A program made the position numbers and the translations under genes. The notes under the pieces were generated by a model. That model was not told where the DNA came from and did not search any database. It worked only from the letters and a program-made list of their open reading frames with translations. Positions 43,328 to 52,633 of a stretch of 64,000 nucleotides of DNA are shown piece by piece; positions within the stretch are counted from its first letter, which is position 1; every line of letters starts with the position of its first letter. This DNA is from Novosphingobium sp. B1 (GTDB lineage Bacteria > Pseudomonadota > Alphaproteobacteria > Sphingomonadales > Sphingomonadaceae): contig NZ_FWXL01000012.1 in assembly GCF_900176395.1 (NCBI RefSeq), forward strand, positions 1 to 64,000, read 5' to 3'.

Positions 43328-44830
43328 TCAGAAGCCGGACGACGGCATCCACATTTCGACGGCACCGGCCTTGCCGGGAATGGCAGCGACCTTGCGATAA
43401 CCTCCAGTTCGCGCAAGCGCATGCACCAGCGCTATGCGCTCGGGCAGCTCGCAGACCATGTGATGCGTGGGCGATGCAAAGACGAGTGCAGCGGGGCGCC
43501 TTTCCATGATGCGGCGAATTTCGGCATCGGCTGCGACCGGCAATGCCGGGAACTCGCAGACCAGATGCTGGTGGAAGGAAAACCGCGTCAGTGTCGGCGC
43601 GCCGCTAAGCTGATAGACCACCGGGTCGTAATTCACCACGTAGATCGGTTTGCCGGGAGCGTGCTGGCGCAAGTAGGCTGCAATGCCAAGGGGTTGCGAA
43701 TCGTGATCGGGATCGTCGCGCAAAAGCTGGAACAAAACGGGCCAGAGCACGACCGCGGCGACAATGACCAGGGCCCATCTGGCAAGGTCCCTGCGCTCCA
43801 CCAGAGTGAGTGCGGCCAGTACCCTTGCCGAAAGCAGGCACAGCGGCGCAAGCAGTGGCAAGGCATAGGCAGGATATGTCGCGCGCATGGCAAGCTCTGC
43901 CAACGCGGCCGCACCCAGCCAGCCCCAGGTCAGCAGCGCGGCATCGGGATTGGCAGGTCTGACGCCTGCTCCCCGCCACGACAGGCGCTTGCGCTCGGCC
44001 CAGCCAAGGCCGGCAAGAAGCAGTAGCGGCATTGCGGTTTTCAGTGAGGCGAGCACCCGCACTGGCGCTTCGGCCAGTGTCACGCCATCGCCATGAAGTC
44101 GCAGCAGCGCGCCGAACACGCTGGCGTCCAACAGCTCGGTAAAAGCGCCGTGGGCCGCGAAATAGAGCGCGAAGGCACAGGGGACCATGGCAAGTCCTGC
44201 ACCGAACGCGGCAAGTGCGGGCAAGCTGCGATGGCGCCAAGCAAGATAGCCGGCGAGGAACAGGATTTCGAAGCCCGCCGTCTGCTTCATCATCGGCGCT
44301 GCGCCCATGACAAGGCCTGCCAGCAGCAATTGACCGGATGCCCTTCCGGCCGTCGCGGCAAGCGTGATGCCCCAGATGACAAACGGCGCTGCAAAAAGCT
44401 CGGGCTTGTTGGCAAGGCCATCGAACAGCAGGCTGTAGGTCGGCAGAAGGAGCGCGGCGATCAGGGCGAGGCGCGAATCACCCAAAACGCGCTGGCCAAA
44501 GCGATAGAGCCCCGCCGCCCCCGCCCCGATGGCAAGCGCAGCGAGAATCCTTCCGCCGAACGGGGCCGCGCCGAACATCGCATCGGCGAATGCGAACACC
44601 AGGAAGATGCCCGGTGGCTTGATGTCCCATGTGCCAAGATAAGGAAGTTCGCCCATGCGCCAGCCATGGCCGATCAACCAGAACAGCGCCGCATCGGCAT
44701 CGGCACGGGGCGCGATGCCGAAGGGCAGGCGCACCAGCGCAGCCCACAAGAGGAGCGCGACGGCCACGATGAGGAACGGCAGGCGCACCGCAGACCGCAC
44801 CTGCCGAATTTCCATCCCTATCGATGCCAT
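43328..44830 (-). CDS. GT39/ArnT-like polytopic glycosyltransferase
   Basis: 500-aa membrane protein with about 11-12 helices of the dolichyl/undecaprenyl-phosphate mannosyltransferase-like superfamily (PMT_2). The first periplasmic loop carries acidic residues in 'APRADADAALFWLIGHGW' and 'YLGTWDIKPPGIFLVF', the likely catalytic Asp region; a C-terminal soluble domain (about 400-500) follows. It would transfer a sugar from a polyprenyl-phosphate donor on the periplasmic face. It is 197 bp downstream of tRNA-Trp on the same strand and lies between that tRNA and secE. Confidence 0.85.
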   Translation of the reverse strand: MASIGMEIRQVRSAVRLPFLIVAVALLLWAALVRLPFGIAPRADADAALFWLIGHGWRMGELPYLGTWDIKPPGIFLVFAFADAMFGAAPFGGRILAALAIGAGAAGLYRFGQRVLGDSRLALIAALLLPTYSLLFDGLANKPELFAAPFVIWGITLAATAGRASGQLLLAGLVMGAAPMMKQTAGFEILFLAGYLAWRHRSLPALAAFGAGLAMVPCAFALYFAAHGAFTELLDASVFGALLRLHGDGVTLAEAPVRVLASLKTAMPLLLLAGLGWAERKRLSWRGAGVRPANPDAALLTWGWLGAAALAELAMRATYPAYALPLLAPLCLLSARVLAALTLVERRDLARWALVIVAAVVLWPVLFQLLRDDPDHDSQPLGIAAYLRQHAPGKPIYVVNYDPVVYQLSGAPTLTRFSFHQHLVCEFPALPVAADAEIRRIMERRPAALVFASPTHHMVCELPERIALVHALARTGGYRKVAAIPGKAGAVEMWMPSSGF

Positions 44831-45027
44831 GCCCGTGCCTGCCCCCTAGCGTTGCACAAGCCTTTTCGACCGAACATGGTTAAGGAATTGCTGCCGTTGA
44901 GACCCTGGCTGGCAAGAACGCACCCACTGCAGGTTCGTGATGGTGTAGCGTGGTTGAGGGGCTTTGCGGCTATGCTGAGAAGCAGATCATGACCTCGACC
45001 CGGCAAGGGCTTCGCCTTGCGGGGAGA

Positions 45028-45103
45028 TGGCAGGAGTGGAGGGACTCGAACCCACGGCCCTCGGTTTTGGAGACCGATGCTCTACCAACTGAGCTACACT
45101 CCT
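45028..45103 (-). tRNA. tRNA-Trp (CCA)
   Basis: On the minus strand: acceptor AGGAGTG/CACTCCT, D-arm GCTC-AGTTGGTA-GAGC, anticodon stem TCGGT/ACCGA with loop CTCCAAA (anticodon CCA at 45070-45068), T-arm with TTCGAGT loop and encoded GCCA. It is the tRNA that normally precedes secE-nusG, here 2.7 kb away. Confidence 0.96.
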
Positions 45104-45118
45104 GTGCTCTGGGCGGCC

Positions 45119-45146
45119 CCTTAAAGGGTTGACGACAGGAGTGCAA
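45119..45146 (-). promoter_or_regulatory. Candidate tRNA-Trp promoter
   Basis: Minus strand: TTGCAC (45146-45141), 16-nt spacer, TTAAGG (45124-45119) and the GC discriminator GGCCGCCC, ending about 15 bp before the tRNA. Confidence 0.5.
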
Positions 45147-45172
45147 CCGACCGAAACACATTATTGAAGATT

Positions 45173-45949
45173 ATGGCCCGCAACGATCCCCATTCCATCC
45201 CGCCCGAGCTTCTGCTCAAGGCCTATCGCGCCGGGATCTTCCCGATGGCGGACAGTCGCGACGACCCTGAAGTGTTCTGGGTAGAGCCGAGAATGCGGGC
45301 GATTCTCCCGCTGGACAGCTTCCATCTGTCCAAGTCACTGGCGCGCACGCTCCGGCGCGGACGCTTTGCCGTCACCTGCAACGCGGCTTTCGAGGCGGTC
45401 ATCGACGCCTGTGCAGCCCCTCGCCCCGGGGCCGAGGAAAGCTGGATCAGCGCACGGATTCGCGAAAGCTATATCGGCCTGCACGAGCACGGCCATGCTC
45501 ATTCGATCGAATGCTGGCAGGACGGGCGCCTTGTCGGCGGACTCTATGGTGTGGGATTCGCCCGGGTGTTTTGCGGCGAATCGATGTTCAGCCGCGAAAG
45601 CGATGCCTCTAAGGTAGCCTTGGCATGGCTTGTTGCGTCGTTGCGAAGAGTGGGGGCCGAACTGCTAGACTGCCAGTTCACCACCGCGCACCTGTCATCG
45701 CTCGGGGCGGTGGAATTACCCCAGAGCCAGTATCTGCAATTGCTTTCAGCTGCGCAGCGGCCCTATTCGTCGGCAGAGCTGGCAGCCGGCCGGGCGCTGG
45801 GCGACGAGCTGGGCTTTGGACTGGGCGGCGTAACCGGCGGTGAAGCGCCGCTGGCGTTGCCACTGGGCTTTGCCGCATTGCGCGCAGCGGCAAGAGGCTC
45901 TTCCTCGCCCGGGAACGTCATCGCGCAATCCTTGACCCACACGTCATAG
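45173..45949 (+). CDS. aat: Leucyl/phenylalanyl-tRNA-protein transferase
   Basis: 258-aa N-end-rule enzyme that adds Leu or Phe to N-terminal Arg/Lys. Family motifs are all present: '[14 protein letters not shown]', '[17 protein letters not shown]', '[17 protein letters not shown]', '[17 protein letters not shown]' and '[19 protein letters not shown]'. The ATG at 45173 is chosen over an upstream TTG. The C-terminal 60 residues overlap the DUF2155 gene in antisense for 187 bp, so both reading frames are constrained there. Confidence 0.95.
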   Translation: MARNDPHSIPPELLLKAYRAGIFPMADSRDDPEVFWVEPRMRAILPLDSFHLSKSLARTLRRGRFAVTCNAAFEAVIDACAAPRPGAEESWISARIRESYIGLHEHGHAHSIECWQDGRLVGGLYGVGFARVFCGESMFSRESDASKVALAWLVASLRRVGAELLDCQFTTAHLSSLGAVELPQSQYLQLLSAAQRPYSSAELAAGRALGDELGFGLGGVTGGEAPLALPLGFAALRAAARGSSSPGNVIAQSLTHTS

Positions 45950-46401
45950 ACCGGGTGTTCGACCACGCTCAGCGACGGGGCGTTCTTGAACAGCCAGCCG
46001 GAGAAGACCTTGCGCCAGGCAAGCGGCTCGCTGGTGGTGGCGCGTTCCTCGACGTAGAGCTGAACGAAAGCGCCCGTTTCCGGGGGGTCTTCCCACGGCG
46101 CAGTCTTCTCGCACGTGGCAAGCTTCACGATGGCGTTGCCGATGCGGCGCGATTCGCCGCTTTTCAGCACAACTTCCTGCGTGATGTTGTTGCGCTTGTT
46201 GAGGAAGCCCAGCGTTGCCACCCGGTCCTTGATCGGTGTGCCGAATTCGCTTTCCACCGCAGCGCCCGATGCGCTGACGACGGCCGAGCCGGTCTCGGTC
46301 GCCTCGGGCGGAGGCGGAGGAGCCTTGTCACCGCAACCGGCAAGCGCCAGCACGCCCGCAAGCGCGAGCCCGCGTGCTACCGCCGGCGCAATCGATGGCA
46401 T
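45763..46401 (-). CDS. DUF2155 domain lipoprotein
   Basis: 212-aa predicted lipoprotein with lipobox LAGC (Cys23), a Pro-rich linker and the DUF2155 domain (about 60-165: '[19 protein letters not shown]', '[18 protein letters not shown]', '[18 protein letters not shown]'). That domain is typical of alphaproteobacteria and sits near complex I or cell-envelope genes; its function is unknown. The Ser/Pro/Ala-rich tail after '[10 protein letters not shown]' is coded on the strand opposite the aat 3' end. Start overlaps the NDUFA12 stop by one base. Confidence 0.9.
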   Translation of the reverse strand: MPSIAPAVARGLALAGVLALAGCGDKAPPPPPEATETGSAVVSASGAAVESEFGTPIKDRVATLGFLNKRNNITQEVVLKSGESRRIGNAIVKLATCEKTAPWEDPPETGAFVQLYVEERATTSEPLAWRKVFSGWLFKNAPSLSVVEHPVYDVWVKDCAMTFPGEEEPLAAARNAAKPSGNASGASPPVTPPSPKPSSSPSARPAASSADE

Positions 46402-46814
46402 CAGGCTTCCGGCACCCAGGCTTCGTAGTCACCCGTGGCTGCAGCCCGCTTGCCACCGCGTTCCAGCGCACCCTGCGGGCGATAGGCCTTGACCGTGCCG
46501 GTGGCGTTGGGGGTGTAGTCTACTTCCCAGATGCGCGGCGGCGGCAGATTGCTTTCGGGCACGCCGTCAAACGAGCCGTGCAGCCAGCCGTGCCATTCCG
46601 AAGGCACGCGGCTGGCGTCGTTCGCGCCGTTGTAGATCACCCAGCGGCGTTCGCGCCCGGCGAAGGGATGGCCCTTGGGATAGGGTTTCTTGGCGCGGAA
46701 ATACGTGTTGCCCTGCGCGTCGGTGCCGACCTGCTCGCCCCTGAGGGCGCTGTCGAGCATGGTGGTCACGGTAGCGCCATTCCACCAGGTGAAGATCTTG
46801 CCGAGGATGCTCAT
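46401..46814 (-). CDS. NADH:ubiquinone oxidoreductase subunit NDUFA12
   Basis: 137-aa homologue of the mitochondrial complex I accessory subunit B17.2/NDUFA12 ('MSILGKIFTWWNGATV', 'GNTYFRAKKPYPKGHPFAGRERRWVIYNG', 'PSEWHGWLHG', 'APE..PW'-type C-terminus 'YEAWVPEA'). Alphaproteobacteria carry it as a true complex I subunit. It is translationally coupled (TGATG) to the DUF2155 gene downstream. Confidence 0.94.
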   Translation of the reverse strand: MSILGKIFTWWNGATVTTMLDSALRGEQVGTDAQGNTYFRAKKPYPKGHPFAGRERRWVIYNGANDASRVPSEWHGWLHGSFDGVPESNLPPPRIWEVDYTPNATGTVKAYRPQGALERGGKRAAATGDYEAWVPEA

Positions 46815-46897
46815 GATACCTGCCTTGGATATTGGGCGCGCTTAGCCGCTGATGGGGGGAACAGGCAAGCGCTCAGATGCGCCTGCCCCCGGTCGCT

Positions 46898-47395
46898 TCA
46901 CCAATCGACCTTGTCACCCGGCTTGATGCCAAGCTTTGCCGCAAGGCCGCCGTTGATCTCGAGCACGGCCAGCGTCGGACCGGCGGCCGGCAGCGGCGTT
47001 TCGTCATAGGGCCGGGCGTTGGCGGCAATGTTCATGATCCGGCGATCGAGCCCCACGAAGATGATGTCGAGCGGAATCACCGTGTTGCGCATCCAGAAGG
47101 CAGCAACGTCTGGCGGATTGCGCAGGAAGATCATCCCTTCATCGTCGCCGATCTCGGTCCGGAACATCAGCCCCTTGGCCTGTTCCGCCGATGTCCGGGC
47201 GACTTCCGACTTGAAGACGTGCGCCGTCTTGCCGCTGGTGATCGTGACAGGTTCGATCTGCAGGCCGGAAACCGGGTGCACGGCCGCGGCAGCACTCTGC
47301 GCCGGGGGCTTGGTGCCGGCATCTGCGGCACCCGGGGAACAGCCCGCGATCAGCGCAAGGGCAGAAAAGGCGGCAAGTCTATTCAGCTGCTTCAT
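46898..47395 (-). CDS. DUF192 family lipoprotein
   Basis: 165-aa predicted lipoprotein (lipobox IAGC, Cys19) with a DUF192 domain: 'VFKSEVARTSAEQAKGLMF', 'GMIFLRNPPDVAAFWMRNT', 'IPLDIIFVGLDRRI' and 'VLEINGGLAAKLGIKPGDK'. DUF192 proteins are small exported beta-barrels of unknown function. Its start overlaps the end of recX by 17 bp. Confidence 0.92.
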   Translation of the reverse strand: MKQLNRLAAFSALALIAGCSPGAADAGTKPPAQSAAAAVHPVSGLQIEPVTITSGKTAHVFKSEVARTSAEQAKGLMFRTEIGDDEGMIFLRNPPDVAAFWMRNTVIPLDIIFVGLDRRIMNIAANARPYDETPLPAAGPTLAVLEINGGLAAKLGIKPGDKVDW

Positions 47396-47951
47396 CGATC
47401 CACTCTTCCAGAGCCTCAGCGCTCAAGGCATTCACCACCTCGCGCGCATGTGCAAGGGGGTGCCCTGCACGGAGCATCGCTGCGACCTGCTTTTCCCGGA
47501 TAGCCGGGTCAAGCCCTTCCCCCTTGCCGAACGGGCCAAAGCGACGTTTCCGCGCCATGACAAGCGCGGCCCGGCGGGCTTCGACCTCACTGCCGCGCGA
47601 TTCGTCGCGCAAGGACTCGTCAATCCCGGCAGCGCCCAGCGCCTGGTCGATACGCCGCGCGCCATAGCCCCGGCGCAAAAGGCTTTGTGCCTTGCTGCGC
47701 GCAAAACCGGCATCGTCGACATAGCCGAGCTCGATGAACCGGCCAACGATAGCGCCGATGTCGGCCTTCCCCTCGCCTTCCCATCCGCGTTCGCGCAGCT
47801 TGCGGCGCAGATAATCGGAGAGTTTGCCGGCGCTGATGGCAAAGCGCGCGACATAAGCCAGCGCCATCTCGTTCAGGCGCGGGGCATCGAGCGGCCTAGG
47901 CTGCTTGCGTTCGCGCGGTGCCCGGCGACGATCTGGGGAATTGCGATCCAT
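47379..47951 (-). CDS. recX: RecX-family regulatory protein
   Basis: 190-aa all-helical RecX-like protein: 'LNEMALAYVARFAISAGKL', 'LRRKLRERGWEG', 'VGRFIELGYVDDAGFARSKA' and 'RRGYGARRIDQAL', the three-helix repeats of RecX. It modulates RecA filaments. It is not linked to recA here, as in many sphingomonads. The start at 47951 has a charged N-terminus that could be shorter. Family assignment is good, function inferred. Confidence 0.85.
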   Translation of the reverse strand: MDRNSPDRRRAPRERKQPRPLDAPRLNEMALAYVARFAISAGKLSDYLRRKLRERGWEGEGKADIGAIVGRFIELGYVDDAGFARSKAQSLLRRGYGARRIDQALGAAGIDESLRDESRGSEVEARRAALVMARKRRFGPFGKGEGLDPAIREKQVAAMLRAGHPLAHAREVVNALSAEALEEWIDEAAE

Positions 47952-48097
47952 TCGCCATATTCGTGCCACAGTCCCCGCTAAATGAGAACGTCCGTACCGT
48001 GGTGGCGTTGTTTTCGCGTCACGGACCAGTAATGGGCCGTTCACGAGTGGGCTGACATTGGCCTGCAGGACGAATGAAGAGAACATCGGGGTATCGC

Positions 48098-49855
48098 ATG
48101 ACTGTTTCGAACGCTGTCGCTGACAAGGCGATTCTCGTTCCCACACCGAATATCGACGTGCAGCCACGTCGCTATGCGGACTTCGATACTTTCTGCGAGG
48201 CGCTGGACCATGCCGCCAAGGGTGTGCTGGGCTTCAACTTCCACGATCCGCGCGGCACGCTGAGCCGCATCTACCCCTATTCCGAACTGCGCGCCGATGC
48301 GCTGGTCGCGGCGCGCAAGCTGATCGCATTTGGCGTGGCGCCCGGCGATCGCGTTGCGCTGGTGGCCGAAACCGGCCCCGATTTCGCGGCGATCTTCTGC
48401 GGCGCGATGTATGCCGGCGCCTGGCCGGTGCCGCTCCCCCTGCCCACCAGCTTCGGCGGCAAGGAAAGCTATATCGATCAGCTTGCCGTCCAGCTTGCCA
48501 GCTCTGATCCGAAGATGCTGGTCTATCCCGGCGAGATTGCCGAAATGGCTGGCGCCGCCGCCGCGCGGCAAGGTTGCGCCGGACTTTCGTGGGAGGATTT
48601 CCACGCTGGCGAACAGTCCGCCGCCGAACTTCCGAAGCCCGATCCCGACGCGATCAGCTACCTGCAGTATTCCAGCGGCTCGACGCGTTTCCCCCACGGC
48701 GTTGCGGTTACCCATCGCGCGCTGCTCGCCAACCTTGCCGGCCATTCGCATGGCATGAAGATCGACAATCCGGACCGCGCAATTTCGTGGCTGCCGTGGT
48801 ATCATGACATGGGCCTGGTGGGCTGCTTCCTCTCGCCGATCGCCAACAGCGTGTCAGTCGACTTCCTCAAGACCGAGGATTTTGCCCGCCGCCCGCTCGC
48901 CTGGCTCGACCTGATCAGCCGCAACAAGGGCACGTCGCTGTCCTATTCACCCACCTTCGGCTACGACATCTGCGCCCGCCGCATCTCGAGCCAGACTGCC
49001 GTCTCCGATCGTTTCGACCTTTCGCGCTGGCGCGTGGCCGGCAACGGGGCCGACATGATCCGCCCCGACGTGATGCAGAACTTCGTCAACGCCTTTGCCG
49101 ATGCCGGCTTCAAGGCCGAAGCCTTCCTGCCGAGCTATGGCCTTGCCGAAGCGACCCTTGCGGTGACCGTCATGCCTCCGGGCGAAGGGATCCGCGTCGA
49201 ACTGGTCGAGGAAGAGCGCCTTTCGGGCACTCCTCGCGATCTTTCGCGCCCCGCTCGCTATCGCGCCATGGTCAATTGCGGCGTGCCGGTGCTGGGCATG
49301 GAAGTGGCCATCAAGGGCGAAAACGGCAACGTGCTGGGCCATCACCACATCGGCAAGGTCTGGTGCCGCGGCTCCTCGGTCATGCACTCCTATTTCCGCG
49401 ATCCTGAAGCGACTGCGGCCTGCATGGTCGATGGCTGGCTCGATACCGGCGACATGGGGTACGTCGACGAACAGGGCTACCTGTTCATCGTGGGACGCGC
49501 CAAGGACATGATCATCATCAACGGCAAGAACCACTGGCCGCAGGACATCGAGTGGGCGGTCGAACAGCTCCCCGGCTTCCACCAGGGTGACATTGCCGCC
49601 TTCTCGGTCGAGACCGAGAACGGCGAGGAAGCGCCTGCCGTGCTGGTGCACTGCCGCGTGTCCGATCCGGTCGAACGCGTGAAGCTGCGTGACCAGATCC
49701 GCGACAAGGTGCGTTCGATCACCGGCATGAATTGCGTGGTCGAACTCGTGCCGCCGCGCACGCTGCCGCGTACCAGTTCGGGCAAGCTTTCACGCGCCAA
49801 GGCCAAGAAGCTTTACCTTGCAGGTGAAATCGCGCCCTACCAGCTCGCCGCCTGA
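48098..49855 (+). CDS. Fatty acyl-AMP ligase (FAAL type)
   Basis: 585-aa adenylate-forming enzyme of the FAAL group, which activates fatty acids as acyl-AMP and passes them to an acyl carrier protein rather than CoA. Key segments: 'ISYLQYSSGSTRFPHGVAVT' (ATP loop), 'WLPWYHDMGLVGCFLSP', 'LPSYGLAEATLAVTV', 'GDMGYVDEQGYLFIVGRAKD' and the C-terminal catalytic Lys in 'PRTSSGKLSRAKAKKLYLAG'. No ACP or polyketide gene is near. The start is ATG at 48098; 48074 in frame is possible. Substrate not known; in sphingomonads such ligases also serve sphingolipid synthesis, which is inference. Confidence 0.9.
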   Translation: MTVSNAVADKAILVPTPNIDVQPRRYADFDTFCEALDHAAKGVLGFNFHDPRGTLSRIYPYSELRADALVAARKLIAFGVAPGDRVALVAETGPDFAAIFCGAMYAGAWPVPLPLPTSFGGKESYIDQLAVQLASSDPKMLVYPGEIAEMAGAAAARQGCAGLSWEDFHAGEQSAAELPKPDPDAISYLQYSSGSTRFPHGVAVTHRALLANLAGHSHGMKIDNPDRAISWLPWYHDMGLVGCFLSPIANSVSVDFLKTEDFARRPLAWLDLISRNKGTSLSYSPTFGYDICARRISSQTAVSDRFDLSRWRVAGNGADMIRPDVMQNFVNAFADAGFKAEAFLPSYGLAEATLAVTVMPPGEGIRVELVEEERLSGTPRDLSRPARYRAMVNCGVPVLGMEVAIKGENGNVLGHHHIGKVWCRGSSVMHSYFRDPEATAACMVDGWLDTGDMGYVDEQGYLFIVGRAKDMIIINGKNHWPQDIEWAVEQLPGFHQGDIAAFSVETENGEEAPAVLVHCRVSDPVERVKLRDQIRDKVRSITGMNCVVELVPPRTLPRTSSGKLSRAKAKKLYLAGEIAPYQLAA

Positions 49856-49947
49856 TCGCGCCATTCCGGCACGGCTCTTTCGCAGAAACACTTGACGACG
49901 TTGCAATCTTCCGATTCCTTGGCGGCGGGGAATAGGGGAGAGGAATC

Positions 49948-50235
49948 ATGGCAACCGCACATCTGCAGGAGCCGCGGGCACAGTCCGTCGAAGCATCGGC
50001 GCAGGAACTGTCCGGCGTCGTCATCGGCTGGGATCATCGTGCTTATGCACGCAACATCCACTTGCGGGTGCAATCAACCAACTCGCCGCAGCCGCGGCCC
50101 GGTGCAGTCGACACGCACCACCTGTTGATGACGCGCAACCAGGCGATGCTGCTGGCAAGTTACCTCATGCGCCTGACCGGACAGCAGCCACCAGTACCGC
50201 GCCCGCGAAGCTTGTGGCGCCGTCTGTTCGGATAG
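49948..50235 (+). CDS. Hypothetical small protein (95 aa)
   Basis: A soluble basic protein starting 'MATAHLQEPRAQSVEASAQ', with 'VVIGWDHRAYARNIHLRVQ' and 'LLMTRNQAMLLASYLMRLTG' and an Arg/Pro-rich C-terminus 'PRPRSLWRRLFG'. A good Shine-Dalgarno (GGGGAGAGGAA) precedes the ATG. I do not recognise a family. Lies alone between the FAAL gene and the alkylsulfatase gene, and could be an early gene of either unit. Confidence 0.65.
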   Translation: MATAHLQEPRAQSVEASAQELSGVVIGWDHRAYARNIHLRVQSTNSPQPRPGAVDTHHLLMTRNQAMLLASYLMRLTGQQPPVPRPRSLWRRLFG

Positions 50236-50315
50236 CGTTTTTGCCGCTTCCCTAACCGCGCGATTAAGAGCACTCTGCCGCAGGAACTCCACGCAGAACG
50301 GAGCCGGGAGAGGAC

Positions 50316-52253
50316 ATGCGCAGATCAGCCTTTCGCCACGCAATGGTGGCAAGCCTTGCCGCCATCGCGGCGGCACAACCTGCATTCGCCGATGCGCCGA
50401 CGCTGGCAACGTCTCGGGCCAATGCAGCGGCCTTGGACGCCTTGCCCATGGGCGACGTGCGCGATTTCGATTTTGCCGCACGCGGGTTTGTCGCAACGCT
50501 GAAGGACCCTGTCATACGCGATGCTGCGGGAAAGCCGGTGTGGAACACCGCCGCCTTTGCCTTTGCCAGCGGTCCGGCTCCGGCCACCGTCAATCCCAGC
50601 CTTTGGCGCCATGCCCAGGTTCTCGGCAAGGCAGGACTGTTCAAGGTTACCGCCCGCATCTGGCAGGTACGCGGCTTCGACGTGGCAAACGTGACTTTCG
50701 TGCGCGGCGACAAGGGATGGATCGTGATCGACCCCCTGACTGCGACCGAGACCGCTGCCGCGGCCTATTCCCTGATCTCGGAGAAGGTGGCGAAGCTGCC
50801 CGTCACGGCCATGATCTACACCCACAGCCACGTCGATCATTTCGGCGGCGCTGGCGCCTTTGCGCAGGCATTGGCCAAGGATGCGCCGACCATCGCGCCG
50901 CAGGGTTTCACGCGCGCCGCCGTAAGCGAGAATGTCATTGCTGGCCCCGCCATGGGCCGCCGCGCAGGCTACCAATTCGGACTTGAACTGCCCAAGGGGC
51001 CAGAAGGTTCGATGGGGTCGGGGATCGGCATGGGCGTGGCCGCGGGCGGCCGCAGCCTGATCCCGCCGACGCGCGAGATTGCCGAGACCGGCACCGAACT
51101 CATGCTCGACGGCGTGCGGGTGCGGTTCCAGATCACGCCTGGCACCGAGGCCCCGGCAGAGATGAACTTCGGCTTCCCTGACTGGAAGGTGGCAGATCTT
51201 GCCGAGAACGCAAACGTCAGCCAGCACAACATCCTTACCCCGCGCGGTGCCGTCATCCGCGATGCGAAGGCCTGGGCCCAGGGACTGACCGAAGCGATCG
51301 ACTTCTTCGCTGGCTCCGAGGTGCTGATCACCAGCCACGGCTGGCCGCGTTTCGGCGCGGGCGAGATCAGCGACTATCTTGGCAAGCATCGCGATGCCTA
51401 TGCCTATCTTCATGATCAGACCGTAAGGCTTATGAACAAGGGTCTGACCGGGCCGGAGATCGCCGCACGGCTGACGCTTCCGCCGGCGCTGGCGCAGCAG
51501 TGGTACGACCGGCCCTATTACGGGTCGTACAGCTTCAATTCGCGGGCGGTCTATCAGTTCTACATGGGCTGGTACGACGGCAATCCCGTCCACCTCGCGC
51601 CGCTGCCGCCCGAGGATGGCGCCAAGCGCTATGTCAATGCAATGGGCGGTGCAGCGCGGGTCAGGAGCATGGCCGAAGAGGCTTTCGCCAAGGGCGACTA
51701 TGCCTGGGCGGCAGAACTGCTCGACAAGGCGATCTTTGCCGATGCCGGCGATGCCCCGGCCAAGGCGCTGCTCGCCCGCACTTACCGCCAGCTCGCCTAC
51801 CAGAGCGAAAACGCACTGTGGCGGAATATGTACCTTTCAGGCGCGCGCGAGCTGGAGAACGGGGTCTCGGCAATCGATCCCACAGGCGGCGCAGGCCTGA
51901 TCGGGCAACTGCCGCCGGCCGATCTTTTCGATGTGCTCGCCGTCAGGCTTGATCCCGCAAAGGCGGCAGACGGCGCGCTGATGCTCGGTTTCGATTTCCC
52001 CGACAAGGCGTCGCGATTCACGGTGACCGTCGCCAACGGCGTTCTGGTCCATCGGTCGGGCCTGCGTGACGGGCGACAGGCGACGCTCACGGTGCGCTAT
52101 GCCGATCTGCTTGGCGCGCTGTTTGCGGGCCAGCCGCTAGCCGCCAAGGTCGCCTCTGGTGAAGCGAAAATCGAAGGGGATCCGGCTGCCTTTGCCCGCC
52201 TGGTAAGCTGGCTCGACAAGCCGGACCCGGCCTTCGCCATTGTTACGCCTTAG
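50316..52253 (+). CDS. Secreted alkylsulfatase, SdsA1-like
   Basis: 645-aa exported type III alkylsulfatase. Signal peptide 1-25, then a metallo-beta-lactamase domain with THSHVDH (169-175) for the di-zinc site, a helical dimerisation domain with 'EMNFGFPDWKVADLAENAN', 'YIHDQTVRLMNKG'-type segments ('YLHDQTVRLMNKGLTGPE') and 'PYYGSYSFNSRAVYQFYMGW', and a C-terminal SCP2-like domain (about 520-645) that holds the alkyl chain. It would release primary alkyl sulfates such as SDS to alcohol and sulfate. Convergent with cytochrome c, overlapping by 4 bp. Confidence 0.93.
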   Translation: MRRSAFRHAMVASLAAIAAAQPAFADAPTLATSRANAAALDALPMGDVRDFDFAARGFVATLKDPVIRDAAGKPVWNTAAFAFASGPAPATVNPSLWRHAQVLGKAGLFKVTARIWQVRGFDVANVTFVRGDKGWIVIDPLTATETAAAAYSLISEKVAKLPVTAMIYTHSHVDHFGGAGAFAQALAKDAPTIAPQGFTRAAVSENVIAGPAMGRRAGYQFGLELPKGPEGSMGSGIGMGVAAGGRSLIPPTREIAETGTELMLDGVRVRFQITPGTEAPAEMNFGFPDWKVADLAENANVSQHNILTPRGAVIRDAKAWAQGLTEAIDFFAGSEVLITSHGWPRFGAGEISDYLGKHRDAYAYLHDQTVRLMNKGLTGPEIAARLTLPPALAQQWYDRPYYGSYSFNSRAVYQFYMGWYDGNPVHLAPLPPEDGAKRYVNAMGGAARVRSMAEEAFAKGDYAWAAELLDKAIFADAGDAPAKALLARTYRQLAYQSENALWRNMYLSGARELENGVSAIDPTGGAGLIGQLPPADLFDVLAVRLDPAKAADGALMLGFDFPDKASRFTVTVANGVLVHRSGLRDGRQATLTVRYADLLGALFAGQPLAAKVASGEAKIEGDPAAFARLVSWLDKPDPAFAIVTP

Positions 52254-52633
52254 GGGACCGGCTTCTTGAGATAGGCGATCACGTTCGCGCGGTCTGCCGG
52301 GTTGGACAGGCCCGGGAAAGCCATCGAGGTGCCTGGCACCACCGTCGAAGGCTTGGTCAGCCACTTGTCGAGCGTGGCCTCATTCCAGGTCAGCTTGGCC
52401 TTCTGCATCGCGGCCGAATACTTGAAGCCCGCAGCCGAGCCCGACTTGCGCCCGACCACGCCCGCAAGGTTTGGACCCATCTTCGGGCCTGCAGTCGGCT
52501 GGACGGCGTGGCAAGCGATGCAACGCATGAACACCTTCTTGCCTGCTGCGGCGTCCTGCGCCTGCGCCGCGCCACCCGCCAGCGCCGTAACGGCGAGACC
52601 TGCCATAACCAATGCACCCGTAAACTTGCTCAT
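52250..52633 (-). CDS. Class I cytochrome c (c2-like)
   Basis: 127-aa periplasmic c-type cytochrome: signal peptide 1-26, haem motif CIACH (38-42) and Met104 in 'PGTSMAFPG' as sixth ligand. The segment 'TAGPKMGPNLAGVVGRKSG' fits the c2/c550 class. It would carry electrons to an oxidase. The start at 52633 gives a normal signal peptide; the frame is open further upstream. Confidence 0.94.
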   Translation of the reverse strand: MSKFTGALVMAGLAVTALAGGAAQAQDAAAGKKVFMRCIACHAVQPTAGPKMGPNLAGVVGRKSGSAAGFKYSAAMQKAKLTWNEATLDKWLTKPSTVVPGTSMAFPGLSNPADRANVIAYLKKPVP

